Assembly (NCBI GenBank): GCA_000226015.1
Contig: JH152859.1
Location: 23,247-87,246, forward strand
DNA: 64,000 bases
Direction: 5' to 3'
From: Mnemiopsis leidyi
Lineage: Eukaryota > Ctenophora > Tentaculata > Lobata > Bolinopsidae
Shown here: positions 41,239 through 53,600 of the stretch, in pieces
Layout of the letters: each line of letters starts with the position of its first letter
How positions within the stretch are numbered: the first letter of the stretch is position 1
Position numbers and translations under genes: made by a program
The notes under the pieces: model-generated
The model's input: only the letters and a program-made list of their open reading frames with translations
The model's database searches: none
What the model was told of the DNA's origin: nothing

Positions 41239-44200
41239 TCACACAACTTGCACACTGAAGTTACTCAGAGCTCTGAATCCAGAGGAGTTGCTGTCAGTCA
41301 AAGCAGCGATCAGAGCATTTTGTGACGTCATGGAAAGGGGCTGTGACGTCATGAGAGGCTGTGACGTCATCAAGGGCTGTGAGGTAGCAAGAGCCTTGTT
41401 TTCACAAACGGGGCTTGTGATCTTGTCAGCATGTCGAATCCCTAGGATAATTTTGTTTAAGAACAATTGAAGTTGCCGGGAAATTTAAGTCAACTTCTTA
41501 TTTCAGATTTATGATTTATGAAAAAGTGCAAGAGTTTGAAGTTGAAACTCCCTCCTCACCTTTCATGTGAGCTTTGAGGTAGCTAAGTCTGGTAAAGCTC
41601 TTGTTGCAGCAGGTGCAGGAGAAGGGCTTGAGTCCGGTGTGGGTGAGAAGATGGGTCTTCAGATTACTGCTCCTGCTGAAGGCCTTGCTGCAGTGGACAC
41701 ATTTGTACGGCTTTACTCCTGGGAAATACAGGAGTCTCAAAAAGAGTAAAAATATGTAAAAGCATTCTGTCTTAATTTCAGTGCATACTATAAATGTTTA
41801 TTTGGTTCGTTTGTTTTACTTAAACTTGAAAGTTAAGCTACTAGGATTTGTAAGGTTTTGGTGGAATTCTAGTTCTACAAAATGTTTATTTCCGGACAAT
41901 ACATTAATTTTAGAACATTAATTTTAGAAAAGGAACATTCGATCCAAGAAACGTTCTCAGCACACCTGTGTGAGTAGTAATATGTCGCTGTAGATTGCCC
42001 GCATCAGCGAAAGCTTTGTCGCACCTTGGACACTTGTAGGGCTTCTCCCCAGTGTGAAGTCGAGTGTGGGTTTTCAGGTTGCCTTGGTTAGCAAAGGCTT
42101 TGTCGCAAACCTGAAAGCAAAACTGTTATTCGCAATTTGCAGTATCTTTAAATTCTGAATTGGCATTATTATTCGCAATCGATTATTGTTGATGTTTTTA
42201 TAATATCTAATAATTGTGAGTTGTTCTCAAATATCCATATATGGCTCTATTGGAGCGGACTTAGATTTTACAGTCGCTAGTACAAGCTCAGCTATTAAGT
42301 GAGCAAGGCTGATATTCACCTCAACAACACTCAAACTTGTTGAATTAAATCGCTGTTGAAAAACCGACAGTGACGAAGTTTAGGGCAATTATAGAACTGT
42401 CAATAAAAATTTGGAGATAAAACTCAGAGCACTGAAGCAGTATCAGAACCGCAAATCAGGATGATTAGGTTTCGCTAAAGATATTATCACGTTCAGAGAC
42501 ATTAGTTTCAGCACAGTTCTACTACGGCAGTGCTGATCCTGTCAAAAGAAGCCCCCTAAATTTTACTGGACACAAATTAGAGCGAACTTCCAGACAGAAA
42601 CATCTCAAATTCAGCGACACCCGCTCTCAAACAGGTCAATTTTCAGGACTGTTCCGACATGATCGGGATTCCAAGAGGAGGGGAGCATGGTAGTGACAAG
42701 ACGGTGGAAGAAGAACCGGGATTTCAATAGTTTGGCAACAGACTAGGGGATAATTACATGCGATCTCTCTTAGCGACACGCTCAAAAACCGGAGTTGTGC
42801 AACGTGCCCTAGCGGACTCTTCTAGATTTAAGGCACGACCCAACATTCTACACGTCTGGCTCGGAACTTTCTATGGCCACTACTTTTCAGGTGAGATATC
42901 CTTATAAAAATCATTCCTTTGTAAAAAACGATTCTTTAACCGTTTAATAAAAGTAAGACGATATTGTACGAAGAAGAAGATGATGCGCTCAGCAAAGCAC
43001 TATCGGCCATTTTTGGTACGCCTTTTTTACCTGGCACTTATAAGGTTTAACTCCAGTGTGTATCCGATAGTGACGGCGAAGGTGTCCCCGCGTAGCGAAG
43101 GTTTTGCCACATCCAGGACACGGATAGGGACGTTCTCCAGAGTGTGTACGGAGATGAATCAGCAAGTGGGATGGAGAGGGAAACAGCTGGGGTGAGGAGT
43201 CGGTTAGAGTGGTGAATTTTCTGGTAATTTCTCATTTTACTAAGTTTTGAATTTAACAGAATTAACAATAAGCCAGCAACTACAAGCTGCAAGAGTTCAA
43301 AAAATAATTATTTCTGCCCAAAATTTAGGAGCAATTTTTCAGGACATTCAAAACCCAAACCTTATCACAATATTTGCAAACATGATTGGCTTTGTTGTTG
43401 CCGCTTCCAGACACTTCCTTGTGCACAACTTTCCCCAGCGGATCCGTGTTCATCAGCACTTGTCTCATAACTTGGTCTGAAGATAAAGTCTTCGTTAAAA
43501 GATGACAATTTAAGAATCATTTCTTTTGTTAAACGTCATCATCGTTCTTCTTTCAAGATAAATGAGTTAGTTGTGTAATCATTTAAAATGATTAAGGAAA
43601 TTTAACTCTTTCAAAGAACTTATGCTATATGGCTGATTTGATGCAGATTGCAGGCCTATTTAATATTGTAAATTCCATCAAGAATAATGTCCTTATTAAT
43701 TCTGTTCGAATCCGGATTAAATTTGGATATTCTCGTGTCGACAGAGACCAATTTGGAAGATTTATTTGAATAAGGGTGGAGATGAAGTTGAAACATCTGT
43801 ATCTGTCTAAATGGATAAGGTCGAGGCTCGGCCTGCACCATGCCACCCTGTGTACAGGTATTATTAAATTCGTAACGTTTGCGACGAGCACTATAGTACT
43901 GCAAATCTGGCCGGGAGCAGGAAGTTCTTCGGAGTTCCACCCCGTACCATGAACCCCGGGGGATAAGGTCCTTCAGAGCTGGGTTGTGAATAGAGCATCC
44001 TGACTGCAGAGTATCAAGTTGTGCCATTCGTCCGAGGTTCCTGACTAAGATTATGCTTATACGCAACTCTGTGCTAAGTCTGTAATCCGGACCAACTTTA
44101 CGGTGAACAAGGTGGTTCTACCCGTCCTTTTGAGTCGGTCAATGATCCTAAACCTTGTTTTAGTCGCAGAACACCACATAAGGATTAAAATTGCGAAATT

Positions 44201-47200
44201 AGGACCATACAGGCAAGGTTAGCTAAGTCATATGTCAAAATATTATATTCTACCCACATGTCGCAGTATAATGGCATATGGACTTAGCAGCGAATGATTC
44301 AAATCATATAGATTTGGATTTTATCGTTTTCCAAATGGATATCGGATATTTAACCAGACTAATAACTAATAAAAGGAATAATAACATAGATTATGGTTTG
44401 GTCAGAAAGTCACGTGATTCAGAATTTCGACTGTGATTCTCATATCCCCGTCCTCTACTGATTTAAATCTACAACTCCTGATCTCTGATTGACCAATTCA
44501 AAAGAACGTGAAATGAAGATCTGCACTCTCTTCCTGATGATCGATTGTGAGGTATTGACAGAGTTCAAACTGGTTTGTTTACCTAACCCAAGTTGTTCTG
44601 AACATTAGGCAACCTCGGGGATTCCGGGGCAGATAAGCGCCTGGTCCTTTTCCATTAGCTACCTTATTAAAACTAATTAGAGCTATCTGGTGGTGCAGCC
44701 GCCGTTAAAAACCAGCGTGGTGAGGAAGACTCGAGGTAAACAAGAGTCTATGTCGGACAATAGCTCCAGACAATGCCCCTCAAGAGTGAGGGGCAAAACA
44801 AAGAAAACACAAGAGCTAATCGTTATTGATTATAATCCGACAAACACGGCTTGCTTGTCTTGTGACTTGTCATTCGGAGAGCAGCTCCCAGATCATAGGA
44901 GTCAGCATTCATAAAACCAGGGTAATCAGTCCATTGTATTCACATGAGGCTGACATCCACAGATCAGGGAACCCATGGAATTGTAAATATATAACAATAT
45001 TCCACAGGAATATGTAGTGGAATTTGAGGTTTTCTTCCCCACGAGCAGGCGAGTGTCTACATTGCAACGCTTTGTCCCCCGAATTTCTGACCCAACATAA
45101 TGAGCATTACCATGGCATTTAAGCCTCGAAGTGGGCAGCAGTTGTTCTCCCAAACAATAGAACCTGAAGTTTATATACACGTGGTCCTCTCTTCTCTCCC
45201 ATTGTGGACCATGGACCCTGTCAGCGCGGCCCGCTCATGATAACCCCAATTATGCACTTAAGCCACGATTTTGGGTTTAATTGGGGCAAGGTGCGGTTAG
45301 CACTTTCATGACAAATATGTCCCGATATATTCCGTATTCGGGCCTAATGATCAATAAAATAACCACCCCAAATTCATTTCGGTGAGCTTAAATGTCGACT
45401 CATTCCGGTCGGGCTTCTCCACTAAGGTGAAGCCGAACTAAAATCGCTATTCGGGGAGGGTCGTGATTGGAACATTTGGGACAATTATCTGGGCCCCGCA
45501 ATTAGTAACCGCTTTCAGATAGCGCCTGATCTCACCTAGATCATAATCGGACTAGGTGCCCTCCTCTTACAGTTACTAAATTCCCAAATCATTGACAGGC
45601 TACTTATCGCAGCGCGGGTGCATCTTTTAGATTTTAAGTACGTAATTACGAGTTCTTTGTCACGGGGATAGTACGGGACGAGCAGAGTCTCGAGAAAAAT
45701 TATTGGGACCGCTTGCAATGACATAGTGTAGTAATTACGGTTTTTAAAACATATTTAGTTTTAGAGGGACAGGTGTGTGAGTCAATGCATGGATTCGTAT
45801 AAAGGTGGACTAATAAAGAGCACTACAACCCGGCTAATTGCGGTTAAAGCCACTGTTATTAGGGATTATATTCCTCGACAGTCGACAAATGCCAACAAAA
45901 AATGGTTTCGACATTAAAGGGCGAGATGGTTTCTGCACGTGCTTATTGCCTGTTTTAGCTCAACTGTCCAAGTAGGAGCTCGCTAATAACTGTCACTGAG
46001 CCGAGGAAATCATGAATAAAATCTATAGACGGGGGTCACATGCGATGGAACCGACAAATGAAAAAACAAATGATTAGATCCAAATAACAATTGATAGAGT
46101 CAATCCACGTGCAGGCTCCCGAACGATTAGTATCAAATCACACCTTTTGCTGAATCTGTCAAATGTTCTCCCAGCAGTACGATTTACAGATTGAGATGGC
46201 AAAACAGAAGTATAGTTAATGATAAATTGAGGTTTTGACAAGTTAGCGACAAGCAATGGAGCCATGAATTTTGTCTGTAATGAGGTTGGATAGTGAGGCT
46301 GGCAACCACCTTCACAAAACCCAACATGACATTTATACTCGTGGCAAATTGGAAGGCCTCTTAGCGTAACGCCATTACATGAAAACTGATTGTTAATAAT
46401 AGTAATGATGATTTCGGTGAAGGACTCAAAGTAAAACCTACCTGTCAACCTAGCTCGGAGAATTTCTGCACTGGAATCTGGAGAAACTTGTTGAAATGCA
46501 CTGTTCCGTTTTGCAGCGAGTGAAGCTGATGTTTTATCGTCCAGCAATTCCTGTCTGTAAAGAAACGATTAAAAAACAGAATTTTAAGTTCTTGAATTTA
46601 GCACCAAAGTTAGAACAAGGTCAGTTGCACTCCTTATTTCTATTTGTTCACAAGGATGATCTCAGTAATTTGATCAAAGTTGTAAAAAACGATTTTTTTT
46701 CAGATTTGCACTTTTACCTGTAAAGCTCCCCGAATGGAGAATATTTGTGGTATGGGAGACTGTTAGAGCTAATTGAACTCTCCTCGGAACTAGAATGTCT
46801 GGTATGGGGCGACCCAGCTGTTTTGCTGTTCGGAGAAGTTCCCTCCAATGGGGAGGGTGAGGTCCGGAGAGGTCGTGAGGTAGGGTACGGAGTTACTCGC
46901 ACTGGAACTGGAACCGCTATACTCGACTTCAGTTTTGAGCTGGTTTCTGTTAGGATTAGATGTTTTAATAAAAGTGTATCAAAGTTCTTCCGTCGTTGCA
47001 AATCACTACTTGTTCATTGTGATTCCCCAGGCGATTATTGGATATGGATAAGCATGACAATACCAACCTTGCAACAGTTTAAGAGCTGCAAGTTGAGAGA
47101 AGGGGTCGAAGGCTCCCAGAGAAAGTCCAGCAGAAGCAAGGGAGGTTTTCAGGAGGGTCGAGGAGAGGGAGTGAGCAATGCTCGGTGCTGGCAGTACATT

Positions 47201-50200
47201 TTGAAGGGCAGATGTGGCGAGCAAATTAGGGAATATGCTCTGAATACCTGGAGAAGAATCGGAATAGCTCAAATTGCAAAATTTCGGGAATTAAGAAATT
47301 CCATAAAATTATCATGATTATCTTAAAACGCACAGTTAAAGAACTAGAAAATACAATAATCATACCTTGAGCAGTGGCGTTGAGTGTATTTCTGGGTTTA
47401 TTTTCTGCGTTGGAGGGCGAACACTTGAGCAGATTGATCAGTGAAAAAGGAAGAGTTGAAGCGTCAGAAATCGGAGTCGTAGATTTAGGACTTTCTGAAA
47501 CATTTAAATCATTATAATATGCTAAGCGACTTTTAGACAGGAAAAATCGGACGAAAAAACGCCACAATTTTATAATTTTATTGAGATACTGTTAATCCTA
47601 CCTAAAATCCTTCATTCACAATCAGCACGATAGACAACATCTTCCGAATGCTTAAAAAACAATGGCTGACTTGGGCAGAAATATTCTACTTCAAAAAGAA
47701 TATGAGTTTTAGCTACTTTGTTCATTAAAAAGAACTCAGAGTAGACCTGTTTCTAAATTTCTATCGAACGAGTGGTACAGATGTTGCGAATTCCTTTTTT
47801 GAGAACAAATCTATGACGACAAAAGACTAATTCCTGGATCACATCCTCACTGGTAAATCGAACTCTTTGAGTACCCCATGTGCTAGACAAACTGAGGTCG
47901 TGATCAAAAAATTGACTATTTCCCAATGTTGCCACGAAATTTGTCGCAAGACGTCAAATTACAACCTTTACGATATTCTGAACTCTCATATAAAGTTCAG
48001 AGTTCACTTTTTTCTGGAGCAAATGACTGACCTTGTGTCCAATAAACGCTTAAATAGCGTTTACCTCAGAGTTTTAGTGATGTAATCCCCATAATACTTA
48101 TACAGAGGATACAGTAAAATAATGCTGGATTGAGGCAGTGGTACTTTTTGAAATTGCGTCAATGCAGCGAAAACACACTCATGTGACTACTTTCGTGAAT
48201 AAGTTTTCAAAACTATTAGTTTTTACCTTTCATCTTTAATCAAACGCCTTGCAGTCATTAAAACGGAAGCAAATTTTAGCCGAGGTTTGCTGGGGAATCT
48301 TCTCAATGATCTTAAATCTAGAAAATAACTTTTTGGGCCATGCTGATTTATTTTATAGCCCAGTCTAAGTCCGTTCATGATCAAGATTTCCCATAACGAC
48401 CTCGTGCTTTTTGCGGCTACGGTAATCGTCTTTAATCATGGGCTTTTCAATAAATCGGGTGCTTTCTGAAAATAGAGGAGCTGAAATTCTGCGATCTAAG
48501 CACGAGGGACGTTCTAACGACAGAAAAACCAGCGGAAAACCCTGCTGCACGTGCGTTCTGAGTCTGAAGTTCTTTGAAATCTCCTCCAGCTAGCGACTAA
48601 CAATCTGGCGTCTCTTGTACATGTGAAGCATGGGGCAAGGGAGCTGCAACCAATCAGGTTGCGGTATTGTCTGCACGTGCTATTTCGGCTCCAATCCGCA
48701 ATCTTCCTCCCCAGCTCCACGTGCCGATGAGATAAAGTCTTAATAAGCTTACAATCACTAGCTGATTTCCAAGGGGATTAACGATGATCTACAAGCATGT
48801 GGATAATTGAACCCTGATTACGGGAGCCCTGGAAACTGTAAAAGCGCAATTCACTATAGCGAGTCTATATGTCGAAATATATAAAACCCATAGGCCAATT
48901 TATAACGTCAATATCATGAATGGGAGAAGGAGGCGGCGCCGCGAATGAACTGTGGGTTCAAATCGGAGGAGAACATTGGTGCTTTGATGGAAGAAAAAAT
49001 AATTTATGATAATAGTTATGCTCCTGTTGAATAAAATGGCTCTTGTTCTATGGATCTCTTCAATTATACACGTAATTCTATGGAAACGAGTCGAGCTAAA
49101 CAGTTTAATTGAAGTAAGAGCCGCGTCAATACTTATAAATCCTACGCTGGAAGTGAACAAGAGAATTATCAAACGACCCTTTGATGCTCACAAACGATGA
49201 CCAAATTTTAGAATGTGATGCCTTTGCGACTTCGATAAAATTCTTGATCGCACCATTCAGATATATTCTTGCATTGAAAGAAAAGATGGTAGAAGGTTTT
49301 TTAGGTAGTCATGTTTCTGAGACTCGGGGAATCTAAATATTAAAAATTTATCACTCTTGGTTTTCCGAAAATGATGTTTCTCAGTAATTCCCAGAGCGAG
49401 GCACATAAGGCGAACATCCGCTCTGCAAATTAGAGGGGCTCTCTCTCGACACCAGGAGAACTATAGAATTGCATGTATGGGGTACAACTCGCATAATTCA
49501 ATCTTCCGGGAAATTTAGCGTGCCAACCTCGCTTGTTCATTAACAATTAATTAATCTTGAGTATTTACCACACTAGAGCGTAGACCCTCCTTCTAAGAGG
49601 AAAAGAGAAGTAAGAATTCTTGAAATGTAAGATTTTAGGCTACTTTGAATGTTATGACTTATGGACTGGGGAGACGATCAAAGATCATTTCGACATGGTG
49701 TTGAGATGATGAGTATACACTGTTGACAATGATTTACCAAAAGATAATCAATAGCTATTAACTTGTAAGTTTTAGAATCAAGATCGACCCATAAGTTCAT
49801 TATCAAGAAAAATAGTGATCGTCATTCCAGACCTTTCAAAGTTGTCTAAAAAAATTAATACATCAACATGTGAAATTGATCACCGTACTTTAAAATATTT
49901 AATTGACAGGTTTCCGTACTTTTCTTCAAAATTTTAAGTGTTTTCAGTTATGAATTTGATGGAACTAAGTCAACGCATCCAATCTCAAACAGTTAATAGA
50001 GTTAACACAAGACTTAAGAAGCTGTTAAAGCCGACCATACCGGTACCCCCTGACAGAGACACTGGATAGGACCATGAAATCTGACAAAACAGGTTAAAAA
50101 GCAATCATGACATGCTTCAATATGGCAACAAGGTACTAAAACAGTGCCGATTAACTGGGGCGGAAAAGTAAAACAAGTAAAATTTACTGCCGAGAGTTAC

Positions 50201-50323
50201 AAACATACTCATGCCAATATCCCCATTCACCAAGGAGAAAAATAAGTTCGTTCGGAAATATCATACTATAAAGTTTTCGCAAAGATTAACATTTCTAATC
50301 TCAAAAAACCTACCTGAATTCAT
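41239..50323 (-). CDS. Six-finger C2H2 zinc-finger protein, 10 exons
   Basis: Exons from 5': 50323-50314, 47494-47366, 47247-47068, 46946-46718, 46554-46442, 43476-43361, 43186-43031, 42110-41966, 41718-41560 and 41441-41239. All junctions are in phase, giving 479 aa. Residues 1-220 are Ser/Thr/Pro-rich ([33 protein letters not shown]), typical of a regulatory region. Six consecutive fingers follow: VCKYCDKLF...[16 protein letters not shown]...HYRIH, PYKCQVCDKAF...[16 protein letters not shown]...[16 protein letters not shown]...HLLTH and [11 protein letters not shown]...H. Linkers are TGEKP-like. The tail carries an MTSQPL repeat. Presumably a sequence-specific nuclear transcription factor; I could not place it in a named family. 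The first coding exon is only 10 nt, followed by a 2.8-kb intron. The promoter side carries clustered CACGTG boxes. Confidence 0.92.
44690..45110 (+). other. Possible small C2H2-like gene or pseudogene in a zinc-finger gene intron
   Basis: On the plus strand, a frame 44690-44914 ends with [22 protein letters not shown], and 45038-45109 encodes [24 protein letters not shown] before a stop. Both look like Cys-x2-Cys...His...His units. I could not find a phase-consistent splice between them. This may be an unannotated gene, a decayed copy or coincidence. Confidence 0.25.
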
Positions 50324-50419
50324 TTTCCCGGTTGTCGATAGAACCATAACGAAGACAAGATTAAAAAGTTGAAATATGGTGGATTGGGTCTAACTCCTCT
50401 GCTATCCTGATTAGAAATG

Positions 50420-50651
50420 CACGTGGCGCGTCACGCGGTAGCACGTGACCTAACGAATTATGGTCACGTGTGCGTACGGATTCGTCACGTGCGCGTTTGC
50501 TGAGGAAGCTATACAGCTCTCTCTAGGGTTCTGGGAGCAATTTGGTCAGATTTTCACACAGAAGAGCACTACAATCACCCACATGAACAATAATTGGGGG
50601 AGTTCAGGATTAATTCTGACAAATAGTGAGGCAAAAGAGTGAGAGCACGTG
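50420..50651. promoter_or_regulatory. Cluster of five CACGTG E-boxes upstream of the zinc-finger gene
   Basis: CACGTG hexamers start at 50420, 50442, 50465, 50486 and 50646, several in the extended form GTCACGTG. They begin about 100 bp upstream of the zinc-finger start codon (50323). CACGTG is the site of bHLH-zip factors (USF, MITF/TFE, MYC/MAX). Regulation by that class is an inference from motif density. Confidence 0.5.
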
Positions 50652-53600
50652 TTTAGTCAAGCAACGTTACGTAGCTCAAGATACAGGCGCTGCCGGAGCA
50701 GGCTGACCCGACCTGGTCGTGTCAGCCGCGTCTTGAGGTCTGACATGCATTATTACAATGGTTAATAGTGTTACAGAAATGTTATGATTACTGCGACAAT
50801 TCAAGAGGCAGGGCACTCTTCCATTGCAGACTGTACTAAATTTACAGACTGGTTAGGCACCAAGTCATTGGAATATAGCCTGAACCAAGAAACTGCCGTA
50901 TTTAGAAGTAAAAGTTAGTCACTGCCCAGTTTTAGCATTTTTCAGGCGTCAATTGAACTTGTCTTTCCTATTTTCGATAGAGAATATTCTTTATAGAATA
51001 TTTATTGATTGAAATGGGACACAAATCCGGCGGGTTTTCAAACTTGACCAGTCGGAAGTTCGAGAAAATTTGGCTGAAGATATTTGGCACAACTTGTGGT
51101 CTTTGTGTCCGGTTTCATGGTGAAAATACCAATTGTATTACTACTATTACTACTAATATCTTGCTTTTTTGTAGAAATTAGAAAAGGTTAAAATCCACTG
51201 ATATCAGACAGGTCATCAAGATCCTTGCAATCTTTGAATCTCATTAGATCGACCATAAACCTGGACCATTCGATCTTAGATTTATTTTCAAAGTCATTTT
51301 CCAAGTATAAGAATATATATGTGCTCATATGTAATTTTCTCTAACATAAAACATATCTTCAATAAAACCCGATCAGTCCAGTCGGTTGAATTAGAGCGTT
51401 AATTGACAGAACTTTAGTTGAGATCAGTTAATATGAAACAATGTTTTCGCAAATTTTTGACATTTTGCCGTTTCAAATTGGGAAGATAAAATGAAGGTCA
51501 ATTACAAGGTCTTATCCAGGATTTGTAGTCGACTGGCTGGCATCCAAACAGGGTGTGTAAATTTATTACTTGCAAAAAGTTAATTTTAAATTAAACTTGA
51601 AGGCAGTTTAAAATGAAATATATGAATGACATAATTTTAATGCGATCCTTTCTGTGGTAAATGGAGCTGCCTACAGTCTAGGTAAACCGACATGTAGAAA
51701 ATTCTTTTTTTAAACTTTTAGGGGTATAGGTAACTTCAACATAACAATGATATCCCTGCAATTTCTGTATTTTTAAAGAATATTGACTCATTCCGAAGAG
51801 TCAGGTTTACGGAGGGCGATTGACTTCTCTAAGAAAAAGTTGACTTTGCTCTTGAATATGGTTGACTTCTGGGTGAGAAACAGCCTTATTATGATTCCGG
51901 GCTAGCCTCATTAGTACAAAGAGTCGGATTTTTAGCGATACCCCAAGGCCTTCAATAGGTTGGATATATAGTGACTGTTTATTCGGCCGATGCCACCTCC
52001 GTCCCGAGGGAGCGAGCCCCATAGTTCCCTATTATGAGTGCTAATCGATGGCTGCTGAACAAAAGGAGAGACCAATTAGTTTAGCACTAATCGCTCGTTA
52101 GATGTCGGCTGATATCTGTGACAAGGGAAGATTTGACACTGTATAACAGCACTGGAATGGCTGCCTGCTTGGATTCGGGGTAAACCTTAGTATTGTTGTC
52201 GGGTTTAAATAATAATATCTGGTCGATAACACAGTGAAGGTGACAAAGGCAGTGTGATTGTTTTGTCAAAAACACAACAACACATCTCCTGCATGGAGCT
52301 GATTTCAGGAATCAAGTGGGCGCCTATTCTCTAATTAAGTGATCTGCACAGATTTAAGTGGTGATTTACGGACAAAATAGAAGGTGTGCTAAAATCTGAC
52401 GTTTGAATAAAATGTCCCCAAAACCTAAGACTTGAAGTTGAAATGATCAGTATAGGAAGAAACCTAAAAATGTGCGTCTATCTGAAAGATCTGTTTCGGC
52501 TTAAGATCCGTTTCGGCCATCTTTTTTCATGTGAGATTAAGATTTAAGACCTTTACACAAACTTGGTTCTTGATTTCTTGCGATCACTGTCATTGGTAGT
52601 AACAGGTACGGAACTTAACTAGATACAGAACTAAATTTCCTTTTACCTCAATGTTTTGAAGCGATTTGAAAGTGCTCTAAAAGTGTATTCGTCACTAAAA
52701 GAATATCCTGATATTCCACGGTTCACGATAGTATCAGCTTGTCCTACCAACTTGTGAGAAGCCAGGGCTAACTAAGCTGCAACTTGTATGGGTTACCTTC
52801 AACCAGCTGTCTCCTCATTGCTGAACCATAGACAGTTGTCCTGGCAACCTGTAGCAGGTGGTCCTGACACGGACAGTGGTTACAAACCGCATTAAGACCG
52901 CTGACTGGTGCAATGCTAAAAATATCCGTCCGGCAGCCATGGTGCTTGGGGAAGGACCTGCTGCGAACTAGGCAGTCTGACTCCGCAGCTATTTGTTTGG
53001 GTGGTTGCACTGCGTTGTAAATTTGTACGGGCACTCAAACAGCCGACTTGCCAGCTGTTATTCAGTGAATGCAATGGAAAAATTTACATAACTCCACCTT
53101 ACCGTTTTGCACATTGAGATAACTGTTATTTCAATCGCCACACTGAGCCGAGAATTTTCTCTTCAAACAGCTACAGGGTGTTTAGAAAATTTGCTAGGTT
53201 GTGGGCACAATAAATCTTCTGATTAAGATAGCGAGAATGGATTGGGATTGTTCAATATTCATCTGATTAACGATTTTGTTCTTCAAGTTTGAACCTCGAG
53301 CTTAATGAAACGACGGATATTGATCAATTTGCAGTACAAAATTTGTAAATAACAACAAAATTTAATCGAATATAGGTGCCCCAACAGTTCACGTGCTTCT
53401 ATTTGTTTCAAGGTGCTTTGAATAGGGCAAACTGCAGTGGCCAGTGCTTTCCAATTTTAATCTCAAAGGTGATGGAGTCTAGTTCATATTGGGGAGCTGA
53501 AGGAAAATTTGTAAAAAGTCGCTATATCTTGGCTGTTGTGTAAATAAAACTATAAACAGTAAGCATATTAGCTTTGCTCAGCACAAAACCGATTGTTCAA

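Noticed and set aside
43656-44066. 136-codon minus-strand ORF between zinc-finger exons 5 and 6
   Set aside because: Exon 5 (phase 1, ending ACA G) joins directly to exon 6 (AC CAA GTT) to give a good frame. Including this ORF breaks phase or adds a stop. An alternative exon cannot be ruled out.
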